From Dyadobacter bucti (lineage in GTDB: Bacteria > Bacteroidota > Bacteroidia > Cytophagales > Spirosomataceae), in NCBI RefSeq assembly GCF_005869225.1, contig NZ_SWFP01000002.1:310001-374000 (forward strand): a stretch of 64,000 nucleotides of DNA, written 5' to 3'. A program made the position numbers and the translations under genes. Shown here in pieces: positions 8,291 to 16,834 of the stretch (position 1 is its first letter; the number at the start of each line of letters is the position of its first letter). Under the pieces are notes generated by a model. That model ran no database searches. It saw only the letters and a program-made list of their open reading frames with translations, and was not told the DNA's origin.

Positions 8291-9241
8291 ATGTTACAAA
8301 CAAAATTTGTTGCTATGGATGCCTTTTCAACAATGATTATCGACGCCGTGGAAAAAACAAAAAACGCCGTCGTCAAAATCGATATATACAAAACACAAAA
8401 CGGGAAATTGCGTCCCGCCGGCTCAGGATCCGGCTTCATATTCTCGTCCGACGGGCTGGCATTTACTAACAGCCACGTTGTAGAAGGGGCGGAAAAAATC
8501 ATGGTCAGCCTTTTGAATGAAAATGAAATTGAAGCGACTCTTATCGGCAAGGATCCTGACACGGATCTGGCAATCCTTAAAATATATGCGGAAGGTTACT
8601 CGGTAGCCAAACTCGGCGATACAAGCCAGTTGCAGATCGGGCAGTTCGTCATTGCGATCGGCAACCCTTACGGATATCAGCATACGGTCACTACCGGCGT
8701 TGTAAGTGCGCTTGGGAGGACTTTGCAAACACAATCCGGAAGAATGGTCGACAACGTCATACAGTCGGATGCCGCCCTGAATCCAGGAAATTCTGGAGGG
8801 CCCATGATCAATATGGACGGGGAAGTCATCGGCGTTAATACTGCTGTGATTCAGGGGGCGCAGGGGCTAAGTTTTTCAGTTGACATTAATACCGCCAAAG
8901 AAATTGCACGGCAGATCATTCAGGACGGGAAAGTCTTCAAGGCCTATCTCGGTCTTCAGTTGCAGGATGTACCTGTCAATGAAAAAATACGCCAGTATTA
9001 CAAGTTACCAAACCGCAACGGGATTTTCATCACCCGAATCGAACCGGACTCGCCAGCTTCCCGCTCTCAGTTATTGGAAGGCGACATTATCATCTCTTTC
9101 AACAACAAAGCTGTTGGCAATTCAAACGAGCTATTTAAGGAACTGACTCAAAAATCGGTACTATCCGTTGTCAACATATCGGTGATCCGGCACGCTGAAC
9201 TGCTCAATTTCATCATTGTGCCAGTTGAGAAGAAAAACTAG
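8291..9241 (+). CDS. HtrA/DegP-type serine protease with one PDZ domain, no signal peptide
   Basis: A 316-residue trypsin-like protease from the ATG at 8291 (a GTG at 8276 and an ATG at 8315 are alternatives). The triad is complete: His in TNSHVV, Asp in DPDTDLAIL, Ser in PGNSGGP. Residues ~215-310 form a single PDZ domain (AYLGLQLQDVP, GIFITRIEPDSPASR, LEGDIIISFN). DegQ/DegS-type proteins are normally periplasmic and begin with a signal peptide or anchor; none is visible at any of the three possible starts, so this member appears cytoplasmic, or uses an unusual export route. Confidence 0.9.
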   Translation: MLQTKFVAMDAFSTMIIDAVEKTKNAVVKIDIYKTQNGKLRPAGSGSGFIFSSDGLAFTNSHVVEGAEKIMVSLLNENEIEATLIGKDPDTDLAILKIYAEGYSVAKLGDTSQLQIGQFVIAIGNPYGYQHTVTTGVVSALGRTLQTQSGRMVDNVIQSDAALNPGNSGGPMINMDGEVIGVNTAVIQGAQGLSFSVDINTAKEIARQIIQDGKVFKAYLGLQLQDVPVNEKIRQYYKLPNRNGIFITRIEPDSPASRSQLLEGDIIISFNNKAVGNSNELFKELTQKSVLSVVNISVIRHAELLNFIIVPVEKKN

Positions 9242-9378
9242 GTTCGCACGGCCCCGAATGCGGAATACGTCCCGAGTTCGTGGCTCAGATTTATAATCCG
9301 ATCAACGTTAATGGAATGAAATTGCGACCATATTCTGTTATATAAATGACTGTATAGAATTATCGATGAACACATTTA

Positions 9379-9720
9379 ATGAAAATTATGAACTGGATTA
9401 CAGTAACAAGTGAAGAGGAAGTACAAGGAATTTATGATTCGACAGATTATTCCATCATTTATAAACATAGCCCGCGGTGTATGACCAGCCTGATGGCCTA
9501 CCGGCAGCTCAAATCGGAAGTAAGTGCGGTGCCGAATATTTCAGTGCCTATTTACATTGTAGACGTAATCAGCAATAGAAAGGAATCCCGTGTTATCGCG
9601 GACAGTTTCAAAGTCGAGCATCAGTCGCCTCAATTACTGGTGGTCAAAAACGGTGAATGTGTTTACGACTCTTCTCACGAAGACATTTCGTTGCAAGATA
9701 CCTTTCAGTTTATTCAGTAA
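9379..9720 (+). CDS. ytxJ: bacillithiol-system redox protein YtxJ
   Basis: A 113-residue thioredoxin-fold protein with a single active-site-type cysteine in YKHSPRCMTSLMAY, matching the YtxJ/DUF2847 family pattern (KHSxxCxxS). YtxJ proteins are monothiol bacilliredoxin-like proteins linked by gene co-occurrence to bacillithiol, which many Bacteroidota make. The rest keeps the thioredoxin core including the cis-Pro region (EHQSPQLLVVKNGE). It is preceded by 137 bp of non-coding sequence and followed by a long palindrome. Confidence 0.88.
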   Translation: MKIMNWITVTSEEEVQGIYDSTDYSIIYKHSPRCMTSLMAYRQLKSEVSAVPNISVPIYIVDVISNRKESRVIADSFKVEHQSPQLLVVKNGECVYDSSHEDISLQDTFQFIQ

Positions 9721-9748
9721 GACGTCCTCCATATTGAGTGGTATTTTA

Positions 9749-9788
9749 TTTATGGATTATGTCCATTTTGATGGATATAATCCATAAA
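9749..9788. repeat. 40-nt near-perfect palindrome (18-bp stem, 4-nt loop)
   Basis: Outer arms TTTATGGATTAT (9749-9760) and ATAATCCATAAA (9777-9788) are perfect complements. Inside them TCCAT and ATGGA pair around a TTTG loop, with one G-T wobble pair between the two parts. The whole element could form an 18-bp stem. It lies 28 nt after the ytxJ stop and 27 nt before the next ORF. There is no T-run after it, so it is either an atypical terminator, an RNA-stability hairpin or a protein-binding site. Confidence 0.8.
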
Positions 9789-9815
9789 TTTGAAAATCAT
9801 CTTAAAATATGGACC

Positions 9816-9974
9816 ATGAAAAAACTCAATTTCACTATTATTTCAGAAGAAATGATCTGGCTTTGGTATTATGATGAATTGGGGAACAAGCACTTAAAGG
9901 AATTGCTGGGGAAGGAAGCTAGGGATTTTATGCAGGATTTCGTTTCAAGTAAGAAGGTTGTAAAAAAAAGCTGA
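9816..9974 (+). CDS. small hypothetical protein (52 aa)
   Basis: The ATG at 9816 gives 52 residues (MKKLNFTIISEEMIWLWYYD...), charged and helix-rich with a lysine tail. In-frame sequence further upstream runs through the palindrome and is unlikely to be coding. I do not recognise a family. Support comes only from a normal start, protein-like composition and position 27 nt after the palindrome. Confidence 0.45.
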   Translation: MKKLNFTIISEEMIWLWYYDELGNKHLKELLGKEARDFMQDFVSSKKVVKKS

Positions 9975-10220
9975 TTCCCGTCAGAGCTGTTCCGGTTTGC
10001 ATACATTCCAATTCAGCTGCCCCGAATTTTTTCAGGAAATGTGTAACCAGTTCCGCAATTCGATTTTCTCAATTTGATAGAATATCTGCTTCATTAATGC
10101 TAAAAATGAGAATTTAGGGCAGTAAATTTTAAATTTCAAAAACAAATACGTACTTATGTAATATTTATTCTAGTAAATAATATTAAAATCTCTACATTTA
10201 TATTGCGGCATACAAAAGAG

Positions 10221-11585
10221 ATGTTACCTTCTACGGCAGAGTTTTATAAGTTTTGGGTTAAATTATCGGGTCGGCCATCACAATTTCCCCTCAATGCAAG
10301 GATATTTCACTCGGTGTGTGTGATATCCATTTTCGCCCTTTGTTACAATATACCTTTCAATTATCTGGTTGGTCTTCCTTCGATCGCGCTCTCAAGTTTT
10401 GTTGTCCTTGTTATTTGTGCAGGTCTTTATTATGCGTCGAGGTTCAGGTACAAAGTTGCTGAAAGCATCCTGATAACCAATTTTGTAGGCACTACGCTGT
10501 TTATAGTCAATTTTTTTCTCAACTCGGGAATCAGCGGGCCTACCAGCCAGTTCTTTCTGCTTTTTCTGTTGCTTAGCATTGCAATCAGCCCGGCAGAGCA
10601 GTACAAATTCTGGATCCCTGTTAATATATGCGTGGTGCTGGCTGTACATGCTGTCGAATTCTTCTTTCCCGAGACAGTACCGTTTACTTATATGAACAGG
10701 GAAAGCCAGTTTGTGGATATCACATCTGCTTACGTGGTGGTGGCGCTGCTTGCATATTTTTGCACCGATTATATCCGTAGAAGCTATGAACAGGAAAAAA
10801 ACTCAGCCGCTGAAAAAAACAAAGCCATTGTGAGAAAAAACCAGCTCATCACAAGCCAGAATGATGAGCTGAAAAAGCTGAATGATGAGAAGAACAAGTT
10901 GATGTCCATTGTCGCCCACGACCTCAGGTCACCGCTGGCCAGCATTCAGAATTTTCTTGAATTACTAAGTGAATATGACCTTCCAGCGGAACAAAAACTG
11001 GCTATAGAAAAGGAATTGCTGAACTCCACGAAACAAACATTGGTGATGTTGTCGAAATTACTTGATTGGTCCAAAACCCAGTTGCAGGGAGTTTCGGCGC
11101 ACAAAGAACCTTTGGACCTGAATGACCTTTTCGCAACTACCCTGAATTTCGAGAAAGGTATTGCCAGCAGAAAAGGAATCAAGCTGGAATATCTTCTGGA
11201 TCCAACAATCACCATTTTTGCGGACCGTGAAATGATGCAGCTGATTGTTCGCAATTTGGTGGGTAATGCTATTAAGTTTACTTCAGAAGGCGGAACCATA
11301 GCCGTCCGTTCGGAGACCAAGGACAACAACTGTATCATCAGCATCCAAGATAATGGGATAGGTATCCCTGCAGACAAACAGGAAGCTATTTTTTCATTGA
11401 ATGTCCAGTCGACTTTTGGCACTAAAAATGAAAAAGGTGTCGGCCTCGGGCTTCTTCTCTGCCAGGAATTCATACATGCCCAAAACGGTGAACTCTGGTT
11501 TGAAAGTACGGAAGAAAGCGGAACATGCTTTTACATATCAATCCCTCTTCACCAGGAGGGCGTTCTGTTGAGCGATCGGGAGTAA
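10221..11585 (+). CDS. membrane-bound sensor histidine kinase
   Basis: A 454-residue kinase from the ATG at 10221, which has an AAAAGAG ribosome-binding-like sequence just upstream; a TTG 18 nt earlier is the alternative. Six hydrophobic helices occupy residues ~30-185 with no large sensor domain, so it probably senses a membrane or intramembrane cue. A coiled coil (~190-225) leads to the H box VAHDLRSPL (His ~233), then the ATP-binding N box LIVRNLVGNAIKFTSEG, the G1 box DNGIGIP and the G2 box GVGLGLLLCQEF. No response regulator is adjacent, so it is an orphan kinase; the next gene is a DeoR regulator. Confidence 0.92.
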   Translation: MLPSTAEFYKFWVKLSGRPSQFPLNARIFHSVCVISIFALCYNIPFNYLVGLPSIALSSFVVLVICAGLYYASRFRYKVAESILITNFVGTTLFIVNFFLNSGISGPTSQFFLLFLLLSIAISPAEQYKFWIPVNICVVLAVHAVEFFFPETVPFTYMNRESQFVDITSAYVVVALLAYFCTDYIRRSYEQEKNSAAEKNKAIVRKNQLITSQNDELKKLNDEKNKLMSIVAHDLRSPLASIQNFLELLSEYDLPAEQKLAIEKELLNSTKQTLVMLSKLLDWSKTQLQGVSAHKEPLDLNDLFATTLNFEKGIASRKGIKLEYLLDPTITIFADREMMQLIVRNLVGNAIKFTSEGGTIAVRSETKDNNCIISIQDNGIGIPADKQEAIFSLNVQSTFGTKNEKGVGLGLLLCQEFIHAQNGELWFESTEESGTCFYISIPLHQEGVLLSDRE

Positions 11586-11640
11586 ATGAGCCTGCGATTA
11601 TTTTTGATTGCTTTTGGTTATTTTTGACAAAAAAGTCAAA

Positions 11641-12402
11641 ATGAGCTTTCCAGACCGAAGAAAGAAAATCCTCAATGCGCTTCATCAGGCTGGAAGCCTG
11701 TCGGTAATCGAACTTTCCGAAAAACTGGCGATATCTCCGGCTACGATCAGGAGAGACCTGCATGACATTGCAGGAGAAGGATTACTGCTCAGGACCCACG
11801 GTGGCGCGATGAAAATTGAAAATCCGATTTTAACGGGTTTTATAGAAAAAATCGGGGCGAATGAGGTAAAAAAAGAACAAATAGGAAAGTGCGCAGCTGA
11901 GCATGTTCACGACGGTGACATTATTTTTATGGATTGCGGGAGCACTGTTTTCAAAATGTGCACATACTTGAAAACAAAAAATAACATACGGGTGATAACC
12001 AATTCTCTGCCAATACTCGCTGAGCTGATTGACGTTCCTGCGATCCAGATCAACCTGATAGGTGGCGAGCTGGACAAACACCGAAAAGCGATACACGGCG
12101 CAAAAGCTGTACAACATATTGACAGCTACCATGCACACAAGGCCTTTGTTGGAGTAGATGGCATTTCAGCAGAAAACGGGCTCACGGCGCACACGGAAAA
12201 TGAATCGGCGATTACATCTGCTTTCGCCAGAAATGCAGGTGAAGTATTTCTGCTATGCGACTCGTCAAAAATCGGGAAAGACAGCTACTTCAAGTTTGGT
12301 GACCTGTCGATGATAAAATATCTTGTTACCGATAAAGAGCTCAATGCCGCTCAGAAAGAAGGCCTGACCGGCGCGGGACTGATCATTGTAGCCGACGAGT
12401 AA
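11641..12402 (+). CDS. DeoR/GlpR family transcriptional repressor
   Basis: A 253-residue protein from the ATG at 11641; the longer frame starts with TTG. Residues ~1-60 carry the DeoR winged helix (RRKKILNALHQAGSLSVIEL, ISPATIRRDLHDI), and ~75-235 the sugar-phosphate isomerase-like sensor domain (MDCGSTVFKM, VITNSLPIL, HKAFVGVDGIS, LLCDSSKIGK). DeoR proteins respond to a phosphorylated sugar and control sugar or nucleoside catabolic genes. No obvious target operon is adjacent, since the next genes are convergent. Confidence 0.92.
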   Translation: MSFPDRRKKILNALHQAGSLSVIELSEKLAISPATIRRDLHDIAGEGLLLRTHGGAMKIENPILTGFIEKIGANEVKKEQIGKCAAEHVHDGDIIFMDCGSTVFKMCTYLKTKNNIRVITNSLPILAELIDVPAIQINLIGGELDKHRKAIHGAKAVQHIDSYHAHKAFVGVDGISAENGLTAHTENESAITSAFARNAGEVFLLCDSSKIGKDSYFKFGDLSMIKYLVTDKELNAAQKEGLTGAGLIIVADE

Positions 12403-12404
12403 GA

Positions 12405-12845
12405 TCAGCTGAGTAAATACCTGACCTCGCCATATACAGCCTGACCGTTGTCAAGTAATATATACGCCCTGTAATAAACGTGCATTTTGGGCTGAATAAT
12501 CAATGTTTGCTTGTCGCGCTCATCTGAAATTTTACCCAGCCTGGGTTTAGACCTAAACACAAACTTATTGTTGTCAATAGTTGGAGTGAGATCACCAGAC
12601 TCATCAGATATTACATACACTACTCCGTATTCTGAAAAATGATGATCGCCAAACGACTCAATGATGACACTGAACCTCATATTGAATCCATTCTTGTTTA
12701 TAAATCCATACCCCGTTTCGATTTTTGGCCGGCCAGGATCCAACGTAGCGAAATAGTCCATACCTGAATTTTTCAGGTAAAGGAGCAGACCGACTACAAG
12801 CAGATATACAATTACAACACGGGTCACCAAAATTCTTTTCAACAC
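12405..12845 (-). CDS. hypothetical membrane-anchored protein
   Basis: A 146-residue protein with an apparent GTG start, one N-terminal helix (ILVTRVVIVYLLVVGLLLYL) and a soluble beta-rich domain (SEYGVVYVISDESGD, MHVYYRAYILLDNGQAVYGE). The last part resembles Ig-like or fibronectin-type domains, where YYxRAYxxDNG is common. It lies 100 bp downstream of the encapsulin gene on the same strand. No catalytic motif is visible. Confidence 0.6.
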   Translation of the reverse strand: MLKRILVTRVVIVYLLVVGLLLYLKNSGMDYFATLDPGRPKIETGYGFINKNGFNMRFSVIIESFGDHHFSEYGVVYVISDESGDLTPTIDNNKFVFRSKPRLGKISDERDKQTLIIQPKMHVYYRAYILLDNGQAVYGEVRYLLS

Positions 12846-12945
12846 AATCCGATCATTTTAGATACCTATTATGATTACTTCGTTAAAAACTGGAATTCTA
12901 GAACGGACGTCAGTACATAGGAAAAGGGTTCTCAGAATTTGAATG

Positions 12946-13875
12946 TCAAGTATCTTTTGGCCGGCTTTCGAACCCGTAGTAGTGCCCCAGCTCCACGTTT
13001 TCGAGCATAGCGGCAGCATTGTCCACCAAAATGGCGAGAGAAAAATGAAAGGTTACCAGGTATGAAGCGATAGCTTCTTCGCTCATTCCCACAAATCTGG
13101 CAGATAATCCGGGGGATATTTCATCCTGCAAGCCCAGCTGATGCAGACCTACCACGCCCTGCCGCTTCCGCCCGATTTTTAATAGTAAAATCTTCGTTTT
13201 TTCGTCATCGACCGGCATTTTGTCGGAAGGAATCAAAGGAACCCCGCGCCAGGTCAGAAACTGAGACCCAAAAAGCGAAATTGAAGAAGGCACTATCCCT
13301 TTGTTCGTACATTCACGACCAAAGGCTGCTATGGCAGCCGGATGCAACAGAAAAAACGAAGGCTCGTTCCATACTTTCGCCAACAGCCCATCCAGGTCAT
13401 CAGGTGTCGGTGGCCCTGTTCGGGTAGACATGCGTTGCTGGGTTGCTACATTATGCACTAAACCAAATTCACGATTATTGATCAGCTCGCTCTCCTGCCG
13501 CTCTTTGATGGTTTCGGTAACAAGATGAAGATGCTCGTCATACATTTCATGCGGTATGCCGTATAGGTCAGCTTCCGCAGTATGCACATCCAATACAGTA
13601 CAAACAGCCCTGAGGTTATAAATTCTCGGATTCTCTTCATAGCGTACAAACGCGTTTGGCATTTCCCGCCATTCCTGCTGATGCGCTGGGAAGCTAATAG
13701 CGCGTCCTTCCCGGACTTTTCGTGCGCGAAAATAACCGGATTTAACAGGCACCCATTCCAGCAAATGGCACAACCAGCGAGGAGAGACTGATTCAAATTG
13801 AGGTGCGATGATTGGTGCATCAGACAATTGCTGCGCAGCTACCTCTGCCAAAGTATTTTGGTCAGTAAAAGACAT
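12946..13875 (-). CDS. family 2 (SrpI/MMP-I-like) encapsulin nanocompartment shell protein
   Basis: A 309-residue protein with the HK97-type shell sequence of family 2 encapsulins (Mycobacterium major membrane protein I, cyanobacterial SrpI). Diagnostic stretches, recognised from memory of the family: SPRWLCHLLEWVPV (31-44), ELINNREFGLVHN (130-142), RTGPPTPDDLDGLL (152-165), AAFGRECTNKGI (183-194), WRGVPLIPSDKMP (209-221) and VVGLHQLGLQDEISPGL (241-257). There is no cyclic-nucleotide-binding insertion, so it fits the 2A type rather than 2B. Family 2A shells are known to package a SufS-type cysteine desulfurase that carries a long disordered N-terminal extension. No such gene is adjacent: upstream is a GH26 mannanase, downstream a small membrane protein. 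A cysteine desulfurase without extension lies 3.2 kb away. Confidence 0.92.
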   Translation of the reverse strand: MSFTDQNTLAEVAAQQLSDAPIIAPQFESVSPRWLCHLLEWVPVKSGYFRARKVREGRAISFPAHQQEWREMPNAFVRYEENPRIYNLRAVCTVLDVHTAEADLYGIPHEMYDEHLHLVTETIKERQESELINNREFGLVHNVATQQRMSTRTGPPTPDDLDGLLAKVWNEPSFFLLHPAAIAAFGRECTNKGIVPSSISLFGSQFLTWRGVPLIPSDKMPVDDEKTKILLLKIGRKRQGVVGLHQLGLQDEISPGLSARFVGMSEEAIASYLVTFHFSLAILVDNAAAMLENVELGHYYGFESRPKDT

Positions 13876-14053
13876 GGGATAAATTTTAATGGTTGTAAAA
13901 TCCGGAAGTACCCGTCCCGATCATCGATGGGACCAGCGGGACAAATAAAAATAGAAAATACAAGCCATCAGAAGGCCCACGGGTTAGCCCCAGGCGGTTG
14001 TGAATTACCCTGCGGTAAAATCCGGCAGTCTAAACGATATGTCTGAAGAAAAT

Positions 14054-15163
14054 TTACTTATAGATATCCTTTAAATCACTCTCAAAAAAAGTGTACGGGT
14101 CATTGTAAAACTTTACAAAATCCGGTGCGCTCACCTGGCCGGGAAAAGGAGCGTAAAAATGGGTGGGGCTTTTAGTGTCATTTCGCCAAACAAGCACATA
14201 GGCCAGGTTCATTTTTTCTGCTTTTAAAGTTTTCAAAAGTATCTCCGTCCACCAATCGGGATTAGGGACTGTCTCAAGTCCCGTTTCGGTAAATGCTGCG
14301 AGTTTATTGGCTTTTTTAGCATAATCGGAAACAATTTTAAGCTTGCCAAGCCCCGCTTCCAGATTGTATTTTCCATCCCGCCCAAAGTCTCCGTAATTAT
14401 CCATACCCACCATATCCACCCATTCGTCGCCGGGATATCTTTCCAGGAAATCGGCTTCAGAAGTAAACTTGTTATCGGGCGAAAAAGCATAAATGAAGTT
14501 GTGAACATTCAGATCGTCCCTCAAATATGAAACTGTAAACCGCCACACTGCAATGAAATCTTCCTTAGAAGTATGACCCTTCCCCCACCAGAACCAGTCG
14601 CCATCGAACTCGTGGTAAGGCCGGAAGATCATCGGAACCGCTGCTCCGTCTTTCCCCTTCGCGGAATTAGCGAAGTCAGCAATTGTTTTTAGTATCTCTT
14701 TGTATTTTTCATGATGCGAGCCGCCCGGTTTAATCAGTGCCATGGCGGCCACCGAAACGGAATCTTTCCAGTAAAAACCGCCGCCTGAGGCAGGATTTGG
14801 AAAATGCCAGGCCACCGTGGTAATGCCTCCGCGGTTATAAGTATCCTCGACATTCTTTTTCAGGGAGCCTGCCGTTTTCGCAACCTCATCCGCAGGCACG
14901 CCCGAAAACCCGCTAAAATCGACACCGATCACCGCGGGATGAGAGCCGGTTACCGATTTTACATCCGACCTGTCGGCGTCGGCCGTCCAGCCGTGCCCGT
15001 ACTCTGTCGCATGCTGGTGACCGAATAAAATGTGATCTTTCGCAATGGTGGTCAGGTTCTTATACAATGCCTTAGTCTCACGTGTAGCATTTTTATCAAT
15101 TTGCGCTACATTAATATGACTGCAAAATAACAGCGCGACAGTCCAAATGATGTCTTTCCCCAT
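14054..15163 (-). CDS. secreted GH26 beta-mannanase
   Basis: A 369-residue protein from the ATG at 15163, giving a signal peptide (MGKDIIWTVALLFCSHINVAQ). The GH26 TIM barrel starts at FGHQHATEYGHGW. The acid/base Glu is in FRPYHEFDGDWFWW (E185) and the nucleophile Glu in AAFTETGLE (E293). GH26 enzymes hydrolyse beta-1,4-mannans. The domain covers nearly the whole protein, with no carbohydrate-binding module or T9SS sorting domain. It stands alone with no SusC/SusD nearby and is 178 bp upstream of the encapsulin gene. Confidence 0.93.
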   Translation of the reverse strand: MGKDIIWTVALLFCSHINVAQIDKNATRETKALYKNLTTIAKDHILFGHQHATEYGHGWTADADRSDVKSVTGSHPAVIGVDFSGFSGVPADEVAKTAGSLKKNVEDTYNRGGITTVAWHFPNPASGGGFYWKDSVSVAAMALIKPGGSHHEKYKEILKTIADFANSAKGKDGAAVPMIFRPYHEFDGDWFWWGKGHTSKEDFIAVWRFTVSYLRDDLNVHNFIYAFSPDNKFTSEADFLERYPGDEWVDMVGMDNYGDFGRDGKYNLEAGLGKLKIVSDYAKKANKLAAFTETGLETVPNPDWWTEILLKTLKAEKMNLAYVLVWRNDTKSPTHFYAPFPGQVSAPDFVKFYNDPYTFFESDLKDIYK

Positions 15164-15311
15164 AACTCGTCTATTATTTAAAATGAACTCAGATTTGCCG
15201 GCCATGTACTGCCCCGACACCCAACCTGACTGTAAATAGACTACAATCTGCACAATCTGAAAGACAAACGGCAATTATTATGATCATTTTAAGAATCTTT
15301 TGTCTCAGTTT

Positions 15312-15355
15312 AGAATTATGTGCAAAAAATAAGACATACTTTTGAATATAATTCT
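15312..15355. promoter_or_regulatory. putative promoter and operator of the Lrp-family gene
   Basis: A TAnnTTTG box of Bacteroidota sigma-A promoters (TACTTTTG, 15337-15344) lies 33 nt before the start codon. It is flanked by an 8-bp inverted repeat, AGAATTAT at 15312-15319 and ATAATTCT at 15348-15355. No good -33 TTG element is present. Lrp-type regulators commonly repress their own promoter through such AT-rich palindromes. Confidence 0.4.
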
Positions 15356-15376
15356 GAATTATGTTAATTTCACAGA

Positions 15377-15856
15377 ATGATAAGCGGAAATGACATTACA
15401 CTCGACAAAATAGATCTCAGCATACTCAGGTTTATGCAGCAAAATGCGCGAATGACCAATGCCGATCTTGCCCGGGAACTGGAAATGGCCCCGTCGGCTG
15501 TGTTGGAGCGCGTAAAAAAACTCGAACAAAAAGAGGTAATCCTTCAGTATACAGCACGGATTAGCCCTGCGGCGGTGCAGCAAAAGCTACTGGCATTTAT
15601 TTTCATGAAGTCATCGGAGGGAATGGGCAGCAACAATACAGCAAAGGAACTTGCCAAAATCCCGGAAGTGCAGGAAGTGCACCACATTGCCGGAGACGAT
15701 TGTTATCTGGTCAAGGTCCGCACTGCCGACTCTTCGTCTCTTATGAACCTGATGCGCAATACGTTCAGTCATATCCCCAATATACTTTCTACCCGCACTA
15801 CTATTGTATTGGAAACGGTGAAAGAAGAACAACAACTAGTAATACCAGAAAAATAA
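15377..15856 (+). CDS. Lrp/AsnC family transcriptional regulator
   Basis: A 159-residue protein: N-terminal helix-turn-helix (DKIDLSILRFMQQNARMTNA, LARELEMAPSAVLERVKKLE) and a C-terminal RAM/ligand-binding domain (residues ~65-145: PEVQEVHHIAGDDCYLVKVR). Such regulators sense amino acids or related metabolites. The gene ends 5 bp before the exporter and is probably co-transcribed with it, so the regulator likely controls amino-acid export. Confidence 0.92.
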   Translation: MISGNDITLDKIDLSILRFMQQNARMTNADLARELEMAPSAVLERVKKLEQKEVILQYTARISPAAVQQKLLAFIFMKSSEGMGSNNTAKELAKIPEVQEVHHIAGDDCYLVKVRTADSSSLMNLMRNTFSHIPNILSTRTTIVLETVKEEQQLVIPEK

Positions 15857-15861
15857 CGGCC

Positions 15862-16812
15862 ATGCAGACACAAAGTAAAACTCCATCGACCGCCATGGTC
15901 GTACTGGCTTTTGCCACTGTTTATATTGTTTGGGGCTCAACCTACTTCTTTATCCAACGGGCACTGGCCGGCCTGCCGCCGTTTACGCTGGGTGCAATCC
16001 GGTTTATCGCCGCCGGCCTGTTAATGATGACTTGGAGTGTACTGCAGGGCGAGAAGCTTTTTTCATGGCAAAATATGAAACCGGCTGTTGTTACCGGGCT
16101 GCTTTTGCTCTTCATAGGAAACGGCGTGGTGATCTGGGTCGAACAGTTTTTGCCGAGTGCCATGGTAGCCATCATGCTATCGTCTTCGCCCCTTTGGTTT
16201 GTGGCGCTTGACAAATCAAAATGGCAGGAAAATTTCAGCAATAAATCCACTATTGCAGGGTTAATAATCGGTTTTGCCGGTGTAGTATTGCTTTTTAGCG
16301 AGCGGATTATGAATTCATTTTCGTCGCTGAACAGTTCACGTGACCTGTTTGCGATGCTGCTTGTCATCCTTGGCTCAATTGCCTGGTCAGGGGGTTCTTT
16401 ATACTCCAAATACAAAACGGGCAGCAGCTCGGCCACCGTCAACTCAACCTGGCAGATGCTGGCAGCAGGTATCGCATTTATTCCGGGTGCGTTGATTTCA
16501 GGAGAATTGCAAAATATCGATTTTCAGGCAGTACCTATGAATACCTGGCTTGCGACCGGCTATCTGGTAATCTTTGGTTCTATCATTGGGTTCAGTGCCT
16601 ATGTATGGCTCCTGAAAGTACAGCCTGCAACGAAAGTAAGTACTTATGCTTATGTGAATCCTGTGGTGGCGGTGTTATTGGGAATATTCTTTGCGAAAGA
16701 ATCCATTTCCCAAATCCAGATTATTGGATTGATTGTTATTTTAGGAAGTGTTTTACTGATCAATCTGCACAAGTACCGCAAGGTGTCCAGGCCCGTTTCA
16801 CAGGCCTGCTGA
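15862..16812 (+). CDS. EamA/DMT-family exporter (YedA/RhaT-like)
   Basis: A 316-residue protein from the ATG at 15862 with ten predicted helices arranged as two EamA repeats. The first repeat starts VVLAFATVYIVWGSTYFFI (the WGSxxFF motif of drug/metabolite transporters), the second with the segment around FAMLLVILGSIAWSGGSLYS and a closing GSVLLIN. EamA proteins next to Lrp regulators commonly export amino acids or related metabolites. The spacing to the Lrp gene (5 bp) supports an operon. Confidence 0.92.
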   Translation: MQTQSKTPSTAMVVLAFATVYIVWGSTYFFIQRALAGLPPFTLGAIRFIAAGLLMMTWSVLQGEKLFSWQNMKPAVVTGLLLLFIGNGVVIWVEQFLPSAMVAIMLSSSPLWFVALDKSKWQENFSNKSTIAGLIIGFAGVVLLFSERIMNSFSSLNSSRDLFAMLLVILGSIAWSGGSLYSKYKTGSSSATVNSTWQMLAAGIAFIPGALISGELQNIDFQAVPMNTWLATGYLVIFGSIIGFSAYVWLLKVQPATKVSTYAYVNPVVAVLLGIFFAKESISQIQIIGLIVILGSVLLINLHKYRKVSRPVSQAC

Positions 16813-16834
16813 TACCAGTTTTCGGGAGGGTATT

